64,000 nt of DNA from Roseomonas indoligenes (GTDB lineage Bacteria > Pseudomonadota > Alphaproteobacteria > Acetobacterales > Acetobacteraceae), in contig NZ_JAGIZA010000003.1 in the NCBI RefSeq assembly GCF_017813365.1, positions 410,710 through 474,709 on the forward strand, written 5' to 3'. The notes beneath the pieces are model-generated. The model ran no database searches. It was not told where the DNA came from and was given only the letters and a program-made list of their open reading frames with translations. Below are positions 1 through 7,482 of this stretch, piece after piece. The position numbers and the translations under genes are program-made. How positions within the stretch are numbered: the first letter of the stretch is position 1; each line of letters begins with the position of its first letter.

Positions 1-1373
1 TCGCGGCCGTCGCGGATGGCCCAGACGACCAGGGAGGCGCCGCGGACGATGTCGCCGGCGGCGAAGACGCCGGGGAGGCTGGTCTGCATCGTCTTGCGGT
101 CCACGGTGAGGGTGCCCCAGCGGGAGACCTTCAGCGCGGGCTCCTCGAACATGCCCGGCAGGTCCTCGGGGTCGAAGCCGAGGGCCTTGATGACGAGGTC
201 GGCGCCTTCCACGAAGCTGCTGTTCGGGATCGGCTCCACCTGCTGGCGGCCGGTGGCGTCGGGCAGGCCGAGATGCATCTTCGTGACGCGGACGCCGGTG
301 ACCTTGTCATCCCCCTCGAAGCCTTCCGGCGCGGTGAGCCAGGCGAAGCGGACGCCCTCCTCCTCGGCGTTGTGCACCTCGCGCATGGAGCCGGGCATGT
401 TGGCCTTGTCGCGGCGGTAGAGGCAGGTGACGGAGGCGGCGCCCTGGCGGATGGAGGTGCGGAGGCAGTCCATGGCCGTGTCGCCGCCACCGATGACGAC
501 CACGCGCTTGCCCTCAGCATTCAGGGCGCCGCTGTCGAATTCCGGCACCGCGTCGCCCAGGCCCTTGCGGTTGGAGGCCGTGAGGAAGGTCATGGCGGGG
601 ATGACGCCGGCGAGGTGTGAGCCGGGGACCTCGATGTCGCGGGCCTTGTAGACGCCGGTCGCGATGAGGACGGCGTCGTGCTTCTCGCGCAGTTCGGCGA
701 CCGTGACGTCGCGCCCGATCTCGCAGTTCATGTGGAAGGTGATGCCGCCTTCCTGGAACTGCGCGGTGCGGCGGGTGATGACATCCTTCTCCAGCTTGAA
801 GTTGGGGATGCCGTAGATCATCAACCCGCCGGCGCGGTCGTAGCGGTCGTAGACATGGACCTGCCAGCCGATGGAGCGAAGGCGCTCGGCCGCGGCGAGG
901 CCGGCGGGGCCGGCGCCGATGATGCCGACGGAGTGGGACAGCTCGCGCGGGGGCTTGGGCGGCTTGACCCAGCCCTTCTCCCAGGCGGTGTCGTTGATGT
1001 AGCGCTCCACCGCGCCGATCGTGACGGCGTCGAAGCCCTTCTCGATGACGCAGTTGCCCTCGCAGAGGCGGTCCTGCGGGCAGACGCGGCCGCAGATCTC
1101 GGGGAAGGTGTTGGTGGCGGAGTTGACCTCGTAGGCCTCCTCCAGCCGGCCTTCGGCGGTGAGCTTCAGCCAGTCCGGGATGTTCTGCTGCAACGGGCAG
1201 TGGACGGAGCAGAAGGGCACGCCGCACTGGGAACAGCGGCTGGCCTGCTCCGAGGCGCGGGCGGGGTCGAAGCGTGCGTAGATCTCGTCGAAATCCTCGC
1301 GCCGGACGGTGGCCGGGCGCTTCTCCGGCGTCTGCTGGGAGAGGCGGACAAACTGCAGCATGCGCTCGGCCAT
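1..1373 (-). CDS. gltD: Glutamate synthase small subunit (partial)
   Basis: NADPH-dependent glutamate synthase beta subunit, which passes electrons from NADPH through FAD and iron-sulfur clusters to the large subunit GltB for ammonium assimilation. The 3' end lies beyond the window, leaving 457 residues. Visible are the N-terminal cysteine clusters at residues 47, 50, 55, 59 and 94, 98, 104, 108 that hold 4Fe-4S centres, a GAGPAG FAD-binding loop near residue 153, and a later VIGGGDTAMDC NADPH-binding loop. The start is placed at the ATG giving MAERMLQFVRL, the usual GltD opening. gltB is not visible; it may lie beyond the left edge. Confidence 0.95.
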   Translation of the reverse strand, partial: MAERMLQFVRLSQQTPEKRPATVRREDFDEIYARFDPARASEQASRCSQCGVPFCSVHCPLQQNIPDWLKLTAEGRLEEAYEVNSATNTFPEICGRVCPQDRLCEGNCVIEKGFDAVTIGAVERYINDTAWEKGWVKPPKPPRELSHSVGIIGAGPAGLAAAERLRSIGWQVHVYDRYDRAGGLMIYGIPNFKLEKDVITRRTAQFQEGGITFHMNCEIGRDVTVAELREKHDAVLIATGVYKARDIEVPGSHLAGVIPAMTFLTASNRKGLGDAVPEFDSGALNAEGKRVVVIGGGDTAMDCLRTSIRQGAASVTCLYRRDKANMPGSMREVHNAEEEGVRFAWLTAPEGFEGDDKVTGVRVTKMHLGLPDATGRQQVEPIPNSSFVEGADLVIKALGFDPEDLPGMFEEPALKVSRWGTLTVDRKTMQTSLPGVFAAGDIVRGASLVVWAIRDGR

Positions 1374-1571
1374 GGCGCGGTCCTTGCTTCGATGGAACGA
1401 GTCCATCCGTGCGATGGGTGGACGTGGTGGGGCCTTGCGGCCCTTTCGCGGCCTTTTGCCACGCCGAATAACGTTCCGCGAGGCAAAAACGCGACATCGG
1501 TCAGGATGGATGTCCTTTTGGCACTCAGGTTTCCGCCACGGGTGATGCGATTGGATCTCAACACGGGTTAT

Positions 1572-1590
1572 TAGGTCCGATTCGGACCTA
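1572..1590. promoter_or_regulatory. Perfect 8-bp-arm palindrome, possible operator
   Basis: TAGGTCCG and CGGACCTA flank a central ATT. The dyad lies in the 341-bp gap between gltD (minus) and tRNA-Leu (plus), about 200 bp upstream of gltD. It has no T tract, so it does not look like a terminator. A regulator site is possible, but no known consensus is matched. Apart from this dyad and the tRNA promoter, the gap shows nothing else recognisable. Confidence 0.35.
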
Positions 1591-1644
1591 GTGCCAGGGA
1601 GGACCGCTTTCGACGCTGGGTGACGAAAACACGACTGGGGCGCC

Positions 1645-1672
1645 TTGACGGGTCTGCCGGGCCCTCATAGAA
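1645..1672 (+). promoter_or_regulatory. Candidate sigma-70 promoter of tRNA-Leu
   Basis: TTGACG at 1645-1650 is followed after 16 bp by ATAGAA at 1667-1672. This would start transcription about 35 bp before the tRNA. The -35 is good and the -10 is weak. Confidence 0.4.
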
Positions 1673-1714
1673 GGCCGCCCACGCCGCTGGACATCAGAGG
1701 CGGCCGGCCCCCTT

Positions 1715-1801
<87 letters not shown>

Positions 1802-1866
1802 CTCTCCCGCCGGTTGCGGGAGACATCGCCGGCGGAGCGGCCCTGAGTATGAGGGAGACGCTCTTC

Positions 1867-2502
1867 ATGCCGAATGCCGCCATCCATCTTCACAGGCACG
1901 ACCTGCCGGACGGGCTTCTGCTCGGTCCCGTGGTGGCCGTCGATACCGAGACGATGGGGCTGGACCCCCGGCGGGATCGGCTCTGCCTCGTGCAGCTCTC
2001 CTCCGGCGATGGCACCGCGCATTGCGTGCAGATCGTGCCGCCATCCCTCGGCGGACGCGGGGCGGATTGCCCGAACCTCAAGGCGCTGATGGCCGACCCC
2101 GGGACGGTGAAGCTGTTCCACTTCGCGCGATTCGACGTGGCGATGCTGCGGCACGCGCTGGGGGTGGAGTGTGCGCCGGTGCGCTGCACGAAGATCGCCT
2201 CGAAGCTCGTGCGGACCTACACGGACCGGCACGGGTTGAAGGACCTCTGCCGGGAGCTGCTGGGGGTGGACATTTCCAAGCAGCAGCAGAGCAGCGACTG
2301 GGGGGCGGCGGAGCTTTCCCCGGAGCAGCTGGCCTATGCGGCCTCGGACGTGCTGCACCTGCACGCGCTCTGGGCACGGCTCGAGGGGATGCTGCGGCGG
2401 GAGGGGCGGATGGAACTGGCGGAGGCGTGCTTCCGCTTCCTGCCGGCGCGCGGTGCGCTGGACCTGCTGGGCTACTCGGAGACCGACATTTTCGCGCACT
2501 GA
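1867..2502 (+). CDS. rnd: Ribonuclease D-type 3'-5' exonuclease (short form)
   Basis: A DEDDy-family exonuclease of 211 residues, expected to trim 3' ends of tRNAs and other small RNAs in the cytoplasm. Exo I is DTET (D26, E28), Exo II includes D90 in the HFARFDVAML segment, and Exo III is YAASD (Y157, D161). It is about half the length of E. coli RNase D because it lacks the HRDC domains, as is common for the alphaproteobacterial short form. An in-frame ATG lies 18 bp upstream (1849), but the ATG at 1867 has GGGAG about 9 bp before it and is preferred. It stands at the head of the lpt-rpoN block and just after tRNA-Leu. Confidence 0.88.
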   Translation: MPNAAIHLHRHDLPDGLLLGPVVAVDTETMGLDPRRDRLCLVQLSSGDGTAHCVQIVPPSLGGRGADCPNLKALMADPGTVKLFHFARFDVAMLRHALGVECAPVRCTKIASKLVRTYTDRHGLKDLCRELLGVDISKQQQSSDWGAAELSPEQLAYAASDVLHLHALWARLEGMLRREGRMELAEACFRFLPARGALDLLGYSETDIFAH

Positions 2503-2516
2503 AATTGCGGCACAAG

Positions 2517-2533
2517 CTGGCACGATTCTTGAT
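2517..2533 (+). promoter_or_regulatory. Sigma-54-like element with a -12 mismatch, upstream of lptC
   Basis: CTGGCACG, four bases, then TTGAT (2517-2533) fits the -24/-12 pattern TGGCACG-N4-TTGC except that the -12 C is an A. It lies in the 192-bp gap between rnd and lptC, upstream of the genes that include rpoN. A sigma-70 reading of the same stretch (TTGCGG at 2505 with a weak -10) is also possible. Confidence 0.3.
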
Positions 2534-2694
2534 AGTTGGCCCTGCTCATCCGCGTTGACCACTCCGGCAGGCGGCCCCATACAGGGGGCGTGACCCTCCG
2601 TGCCACCCTGCCTGCCAAAGCCGCTCGTCCGGAAGGGGCCCCGGACCTCGATGGGGCGCGCCCTGTTGGCATGGGGGCGGATGCCGAGGCGGAG

Positions 2695-3339
2695 ATGCAG
2701 GGCTGGGACGACCGGCCGGTCCCCTCCCGCGCGCGGCGGCCCTATACGCGCGGCTCCATGCTGCGTCGCCGATGGGCGGTGCGGCTGCTGAAGTATCTCC
2801 TGCCCGCGGGGGCGCTGGCGCTGCTGGCCGCGATCGTGCTGTGGCCGGAGTTCGAGCGGACGGGGGAGAATGCGCGGCTCTCCTTTCGCCGCATGAGCCG
2901 GGCCGCGCCGGAATCCGTGCGGGTGGTGGACCCGCGCTACCAGGGCGTGGACGAGCAGGGACGCCCCTATAACGTGACGGCCTTCACGGCGATCCAGCAG
3001 GGCAGCACCAATGTGGTGGACCTGGAGGCGCCGCGCGGCGACCAGATGCTCTCGGGCGGGGGCTGGATGCTGGTGGAGAGCAAGACGGGCCGCTTCGACC
3101 GGGATGCGAACATCCTGGACATGAAGGGCGACGTGACGATCTGGCAGGATGACGGGACCTTGATCGAGACCCAGGAGGCAAGGGTGGACGTGAAGGGCGG
3201 CAATGCCGAAGGCGACCGCCCGATCGCGGCGCAGGGCACCTTCGGGACGGTGACGGGAGACGGCTTCCGGCTGCGGGACCGGGGCGCGGTGGTGATCTTC
3301 ACCGGGCGTGCCCGCGCGGTGCTGGAGGGCGGCCAGTGA
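2695..3339 (+). CDS. lptC: LPS export protein LptC
   Basis: A bitopic inner-membrane protein of the Lpt bridge that takes lipopolysaccharide from LptB2FG and hands it to periplasmic LptA. A basic N-terminus is followed by one membrane span at about residues 30-50, then a periplasmic beta-rich domain with the LptC/OstA-like pattern of alternating strands (for example VTIWQDDGTLIETQEA). The reading frame is open further upstream with ATGs at 2671 and 2536, but 2695 has GAGG 5 bp before it and gives 214 residues, typical of the family. The stop overlaps the lptA GTG, so the two are probably translationally coupled. Confidence 0.85.
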   Translation: MQGWDDRPVPSRARRPYTRGSMLRRRWAVRLLKYLLPAGALALLAAIVLWPEFERTGENARLSFRRMSRAAPESVRVVDPRYQGVDEQGRPYNVTAFTAIQQGSTNVVDLEAPRGDQMLSGGGWMLVESKTGRFDRDANILDMKGDVTIWQDDGTLIETQEARVDVKGGNAEGDRPIAAQGTFGTVTGDGFRLRDRGAVVIFTGRARAVLEGGQ

Positions 3340-4427
3340 AGGATTGTGTGAGGGATGGCGTGAGCGGCTTCGCGGGCGCGGGGCGGAGCGGGTTCGACGG
3401 CGCACGGCGCCTGACGCTCGCGGCCTTGGTGATGGCGCCTTTCGCCGGGATTCCCCTGGGAGCGGTGGCGCAGCCGCTGGACCTTTCCGGCGGCGGGCCG
3501 GTGGAGGTGACGGCGATCGACGGGATCGAGTGGCGCCAGAACGAGCAGGTGGTGGTCGCGCGCGGCAGCGCGAAGGCCGTGCGCGACGGCGTGACGGTGG
3601 ATGCCGCGCGCCTGATCGCCCGTTATCGCCCGCGCGGCGGGGCGGCGGCGCAGGCCGCCCAGGCGGCGCAGGGATCGGGCGGGGAAAGCCCGCTCTCCGG
3701 CGGCGAGATCTGGCGGCTGGAGGCCGAGGGCGACGTGCGGATCAGCACGGAGACCGACAAGGCGCAGGGCGACCGGGCCGTCTACGACATGGATCAGGCC
3801 GTGATGGTGCTGACCGGGCGCGATCTGCGGCTGACCACGCCGAACGACACCATCACCTCCCGCGACACGCTGGAGTACTGGTCCCAGCGGCGCATGGCGG
3901 TGGCCCGTGGCGCGGCGAAGGTGGTGACGAGCGACAACCGCCAGATCACCGGGGACACCCTGGTGGCCTACTTCCTGGAGAACGCGCCGGCGGTGCAGCC
4001 CGTGGCGGCGCGGCCCCCGGCGGCGGCCCCGGCGGCCGGCGCGGTGCGCGTCCCCGGCGGGGGTGCCGCCCCTGCCCCCGGCACGGCCCGCCGCGTTCCC
4101 GGCGAGGGATCGAAGCTCGACCGGGTGGAGATCTTCGGCAATGTCGAGATCCGGACCGAGACCGAGGTCGTGCGGGGGGACCGGGCTGTCTACAGCCCGG
4201 TGACGGGCATGGCGCGGGTGCTGGGCAGCGTGCGGATCACGCGCGGGCAGAACCAGCTGCAGGGGCAGGAGGCGATCGTGAACCTGCGAAGCGGGATATC
4301 GCGCCTGGTCTCCGCGCCCGGGCAGCGGGTGCAGGGGCTGGTGCTGCCCAATTCCGGTCAGGAGAACGCGCCCGCCGGCGGCGGCGCGGCGCGGCCGGCG
4401 CAGCCCGCGCAGGGGCGGCCGCGATGA
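3336..4427 (+). CDS. lptA: LPS transport periplasmic protein LptA (OstA-like), extended
   Basis: Periplasmic beta-jellyroll protein that forms the LPS bridge between LptC and LptD. The GTG start overlaps the lptC stop (GTGA). Residues of about 24-46 form a hydrophobic signal segment ending in AVAQ. OstA-type repeats follow, with paired GDRAVYDMD and GDRAVYSPV segments and strands such as VTSDNRQITGDTLVAYFL. At 363 residues it is about twice the E. coli length. The excess comes from an Ala/Pro-rich insert (about residues 220-255) and a C-terminal Ala/Pro/Gly tail. The ATGA overlap with lptB supports one transcript. Confidence 0.85.
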   Translation: MKDCVRDGVSGFAGAGRSGFDGARRLTLAALVMAPFAGIPLGAVAQPLDLSGGGPVEVTAIDGIEWRQNEQVVVARGSAKAVRDGVTVDAARLIARYRPRGGAAAQAAQAAQGSGGESPLSGGEIWRLEAEGDVRISTETDKAQGDRAVYDMDQAVMVLTGRDLRLTTPNDTITSRDTLEYWSQRRMAVARGAAKVVTSDNRQITGDTLVAYFLENAPAVQPVAARPPAAAPAAGAVRVPGGGAAPAPGTARRVPGEGSKLDRVEIFGNVEIRTETEVVRGDRAVYSPVTGMARVLGSVRITRGQNQLQGQEAIVNLRSGISRLVSAPGQRVQGLVLPNSGQENAPAGGGAARPAQPAQGRPR

Positions 4428-5194
4428 GCGGGGCGGTGATGGCCGGGGAGGCGACCCGGGCGCCTTCCACCGATTCCGGGCTCGTCGCGCGCGGTCTGGG
4501 CAAGCGGTACAAGAAGCGGCCGGTGGTGAAGGGCGTTTCCCTCTCGCTCCGGCGCGGGGAGGCGGTGGGGCTGCTAGGGCCGAACGGCGCGGGCAAGACC
4601 ACCACCTTCTACATGATGACCGGCCTGGTGCGGCCGGACGAGGGGCGCGTGTTCCTGGACGGGCACGACGTGACGATGCTGCCCATGTATCGCCGCGCGC
4701 GGCTGGGGCTGGGCTATCTTCCGCAGGAGGCCTCGATCTTCCGGGGGCTGTCCGTGGAGGACAACATCCGCGCGGCGCTGGAGGTGGTGGAGCCGGAGCG
4801 CGAGCAGCGGGAGACGATGCTGGACTCCCTGCTGGCGGAGTTCGGCATCGCGCATCTCAGGCGGGCGCCGGCGCTGGCGCTTTCCGGCGGCGAGCGGCGG
4901 CGTTGCGAGATCGCGCGGGCGCTGGCCACGCACCCTGCCTATATCCTGCTGGACGAGCCGCTGGCGGGCATCGACCCCATCGCGGTGGGCGAGATCCGCG
5001 ACCTGGTGAAGCACCTGAAGAACCGCGGGATCGGCGTGCTGATCACCGAGCATAACGTGCGGGAGACGCTGGCCATCATCGACCGCGCATACATCCTGCA
5101 TGACGGGCAGGTGCTGATGGAGGGCGAGCCGGAGGAGATCGTCGCGAACGAGGCGGTGCGCCGCGTCTATCTCGGCGAGAAGTTCAGCCTGTGA
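4424..5194 (+). CDS. lptB: LPS export ABC transporter ATPase LptB
   Basis: The cytoplasmic ATPase that powers LPS extraction from the inner membrane with LptF and LptG. It has 256 residues with Walker A GPNGAGKTT, a Q-loop in YLPQEASIF, signature LSGGERRRCEIARAL, Walker B ILLDEPLAGID and switch-loop TEHNV, all intact and characteristic of LptB. The ATG at 4424 overlaps the lptA stop by four bases. The 20 or so residues ahead of the ABC fold are slightly longer than in E. coli. lptF and lptG are not in the window, as is usual where they sit in a separate operon. Confidence 0.95.
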   Translation: MSGAVMAGEATRAPSTDSGLVARGLGKRYKKRPVVKGVSLSLRRGEAVGLLGPNGAGKTTTFYMMTGLVRPDEGRVFLDGHDVTMLPMYRRARLGLGYLPQEASIFRGLSVEDNIRAALEVVEPEREQRETMLDSLLAEFGIAHLRRAPALALSGGERRRCEIARALATHPAYILLDEPLAGIDPIAVGEIRDLVKHLKNRGIGVLITEHNVRETLAIIDRAYILHDGQVLMEGEPEEIVANEAVRRVYLGEKFSL

Positions 5195-5283
5195 CGGCAG
5201 CGGGAGGCACCATCCCCGACGGGGCGGTTCCCCTGCCCTGCCCCGCGCGACCGACGGCTGCATGCGCGGAGCGCGCCGCATAG

Positions 5284-6747
5284 ATGGTCTCGCTCGCGCC
5301 TCGGCTGGATTTCCGCCAGACGCAGCAGCTGGTGATGACGCCGCAGCTGCGGCAGGCGATCAAGCTGCTGCAGTCCAGCAACCTCGAGGTCTCCGCCTTC
5401 GTGGAGGAGGAGCTGGAGCGGAACCCGATGCTGGAGCGGGAGGAGAGCAGCGCGCCCGCCGAGCCGGTCCAGGTGGAGCGGGACTCCTTCGAGGCGGCAT
5501 CCGCGACCACCATGGGGGAGGACGGGACGGGGCCGCTGGAGGCGGACTGGTCCTCCTCCTACGAGAGCGGTGAGGCGCTCTATCCCTCCTCCCGCGGAGC
5601 GCGGGCGGATAGCTGGGACGAGGACGGGCGCAGTCTGGAGGAGATCGCGGGGGAACGGCCCCGGTCCTTGCGGGAGCTGCTGACGGAGCAGGCGCGGCTG
5701 GCCTTCGGGGATCCGAAGGAGCGGCTGATCGCGGGGCAGCTGATCGCGCTGATCGATGGGGCGGGGCGGCTGACGGTGCCGGATTCGGCCATCGCGGATG
5801 CGCTGGGCTGCGATGTCGGGCTGGTCTTCGGCGTGCGCTCGCGGATGCAGCGCTTCGAGCCGACGGGGCTGTTCTGCGCGGACCTGCGGGAATGCCTGGC
5901 GGTGCAGCTGGCGGAGCTGAACCGGCTGGACCCGGCGATGCAGGCGTTGCTGGACAACCTGGAACTGCTGGCGCGGCGCGACACGGCGGGGCTGCTGCGC
6001 GTCTGCGGGGTGGATGCCGAGGACCTTTCGGCCATGGTGGCCGAGATCCGGCGGCTGAACCCGAAGCCGGGCGTCTCCACGGATGGCGAGCAGGCGCCGC
6101 TGGTGGTGCCGGACGTGCTGATGCGGCGCCTGCCGGACGGGACCTGGCTGCTGGAGCTGAACCCGGAGACGCTGCCGCGCGTGCTGGTGAACCGGGGCTT
6201 CCATGCCACTTGCCAGACCGGGGCGCGGACGAAGGAGGACAAGGCCTTCGTGGCGGAGAAGCTGCAGGCGGCCAACTGGCTGGTCCGCAGCCTGGAGCAG
6301 CGGGCGAACACCATCCTGCGCGTGGCGGCCGAGATCGTGCGCCGGCAGGAGGGGTTCTTCCGCCACGGGGTGGGGCATCTGCGGCCGCTGATCCTGCGGG
6401 ACGTGGCGGACGAGCTGGGGATGCACGAGAGCACCGTCTCCCGCGTCACGGCGAACAAGTACATGGCGACGCCGCGCGGGACGCTGGAGCTGAAGTACTT
6501 CTTCACCACGGCGATCGCGGGGACGCGGGGCGGCGAGAGCTTCTCGGCGGAGGCGATCCGGCACCGGATCCGGGACATGGTGGATGCGGAAACGGCGGAG
6601 GATGTCCTTTCCGACGACGCCATCGTGGAGCGGCTGCGGGCGGAGGGGGTGGATATCGCGCGGCGCACGGTGGCGAAGTACCGCGACGCGCTGAGGATCC
6701 CTTCCTCGGTGCAGCGCAAAAGGGAGAAATCGGTCCCCGTTCTCTGA
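5284..6747 (+). CDS. rpoN: RNA polymerase sigma-54 factor
   Basis: The alternative sigma factor for activator-dependent promoters with GG(-24)/GC(-12) elements, typically nitrogen assimilation and related functions. Of 487 residues, region I at the N-terminus is Gln/Leu-rich (QTQQLVMTPQLRQAIKLLQ), an acidic region II follows, then the core-binding domain, the helix-turn-helix LGMHESTVSRVTANKYM, and the diagnostic RpoN box RRTVAKYRDALRIP near the C-terminus. It follows lptB after 89 bp and precedes hpf, the conserved proteobacterial order. The usual next member, ptsN, is absent. Confidence 0.96.
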   Translation: MVSLAPRLDFRQTQQLVMTPQLRQAIKLLQSSNLEVSAFVEEELERNPMLEREESSAPAEPVQVERDSFEAASATTMGEDGTGPLEADWSSSYESGEALYPSSRGARADSWDEDGRSLEEIAGERPRSLRELLTEQARLAFGDPKERLIAGQLIALIDGAGRLTVPDSAIADALGCDVGLVFGVRSRMQRFEPTGLFCADLRECLAVQLAELNRLDPAMQALLDNLELLARRDTAGLLRVCGVDAEDLSAMVAEIRRLNPKPGVSTDGEQAPLVVPDVLMRRLPDGTWLLELNPETLPRVLVNRGFHATCQTGARTKEDKAFVAEKLQAANWLVRSLEQRANTILRVAAEIVRRQEGFFRHGVGHLRPLILRDVADELGMHESTVSRVTANKYMATPRGTLELKYFFTTAIAGTRGGESFSAEAIRHRIRDMVDAETAEDVLSDDAIVERLRAEGVDIARRTVAKYRDALRIPSSVQRKREKSVPVL

Positions 6748-6820
6748 ATCGCCCCCTTTAAACCACGTTAACCGGGCCTCAGGTCAGTTTGGTTACAAGG
6801 TCATGTAAGGGAGTTGCTCC

Positions 6821-7438
6821 ATGCACATCACGGTCGCCGGCAAGGGCGTTGAGACCGGTGAGGCGCTGAAGACCCATGTGACGGACGGGCTGACGCAGGT
6901 CACCCGCAAGTATTTCGACCATGCCATCGATGCGCATGTGACCTTCCGCAAGGATCGCGCCTTCTTCGCCTGCGACATCAACCTGCGCGCCGGGCGCGGC
7001 CTGAACATGCGGGCAGAGGGCGAGGGCACGGACGCGCACCGCGCGTTCAGCGACGCCGCCGAGCACATCGCCAAGCGCATGCGCCGCTACCGCCGCCGCA
7101 TGAACGAGCATTCCCGGAGCATGGCGGAGGAGCGCGAGGTGCCGCTGGAGCCGGCGCGGGATGTGGTGCTGCGCCCGGAGGAGGATGAGGACGACGCGGC
7201 GGAGGCGGCCGCCCCCGCCACCGACGGGGTGGTGTCGCCCGACAGCTACACGGACGGGGCCGTGGTGGCGGAGCGGCTGACGGAGATCAGCCGGCTGACC
7301 GTGCGCGAGGCGGTGATGCGGCTCGACCTTTCCCAGGAGCCGGTGCTGATGTTCCGCAATCGGGAGAACGGCGTGATGAACGTGGTGTACCGCCGTGCGG
7401 ACGGGCATGTGGGGTGGATCGACCCGCGGAAGGCGTGA
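6821..7438 (+). CDS. hpf: Ribosome hibernation promoting factor, long form
   Basis: Binds the 30S decoding region in stationary phase, and in its long form dimerises ribosomes into 100S particles. Residues 1-100 are the HPF/RaiA domain (MHITVAGKGVETGEALKTHV opening, basic surface with AKRMRRYRRRMNEH). An acidic linker of about 40 residues (EEDEDDAAEAAAP) leads to the C-terminal dimerisation domain (LTVREAVMRLDLSQEPVLMFRNR). At 205 residues it is a complete long HPF. AAGGGAG lies 8 bp before the ATG. It is 73 bp downstream of rpoN. Confidence 0.93.
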   Translation: MHITVAGKGVETGEALKTHVTDGLTQVTRKYFDHAIDAHVTFRKDRAFFACDINLRAGRGLNMRAEGEGTDAHRAFSDAAEHIAKRMRRYRRRMNEHSRSMAEEREVPLEPARDVVLRPEEDEDDAAEAAAPATDGVVSPDSYTDGAVVAERLTEISRLTVREAVMRLDLSQEPVLMFRNRENGVMNVVYRRADGHVGWIDPRKA

Positions 7439-7482
7439 CTTTCGGGGATTGGGAGGTCTTCCCCCCCTCCCCCGGGCCACCC

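Noticed and set aside
3308..4423. A 5' extension of the lptB reading frame across lptA
   Set aside because: The sequence is Arg/Gly/Ala-rich shadow of lptA; the real LptB begins at the ATG overlapping the lptA stop.
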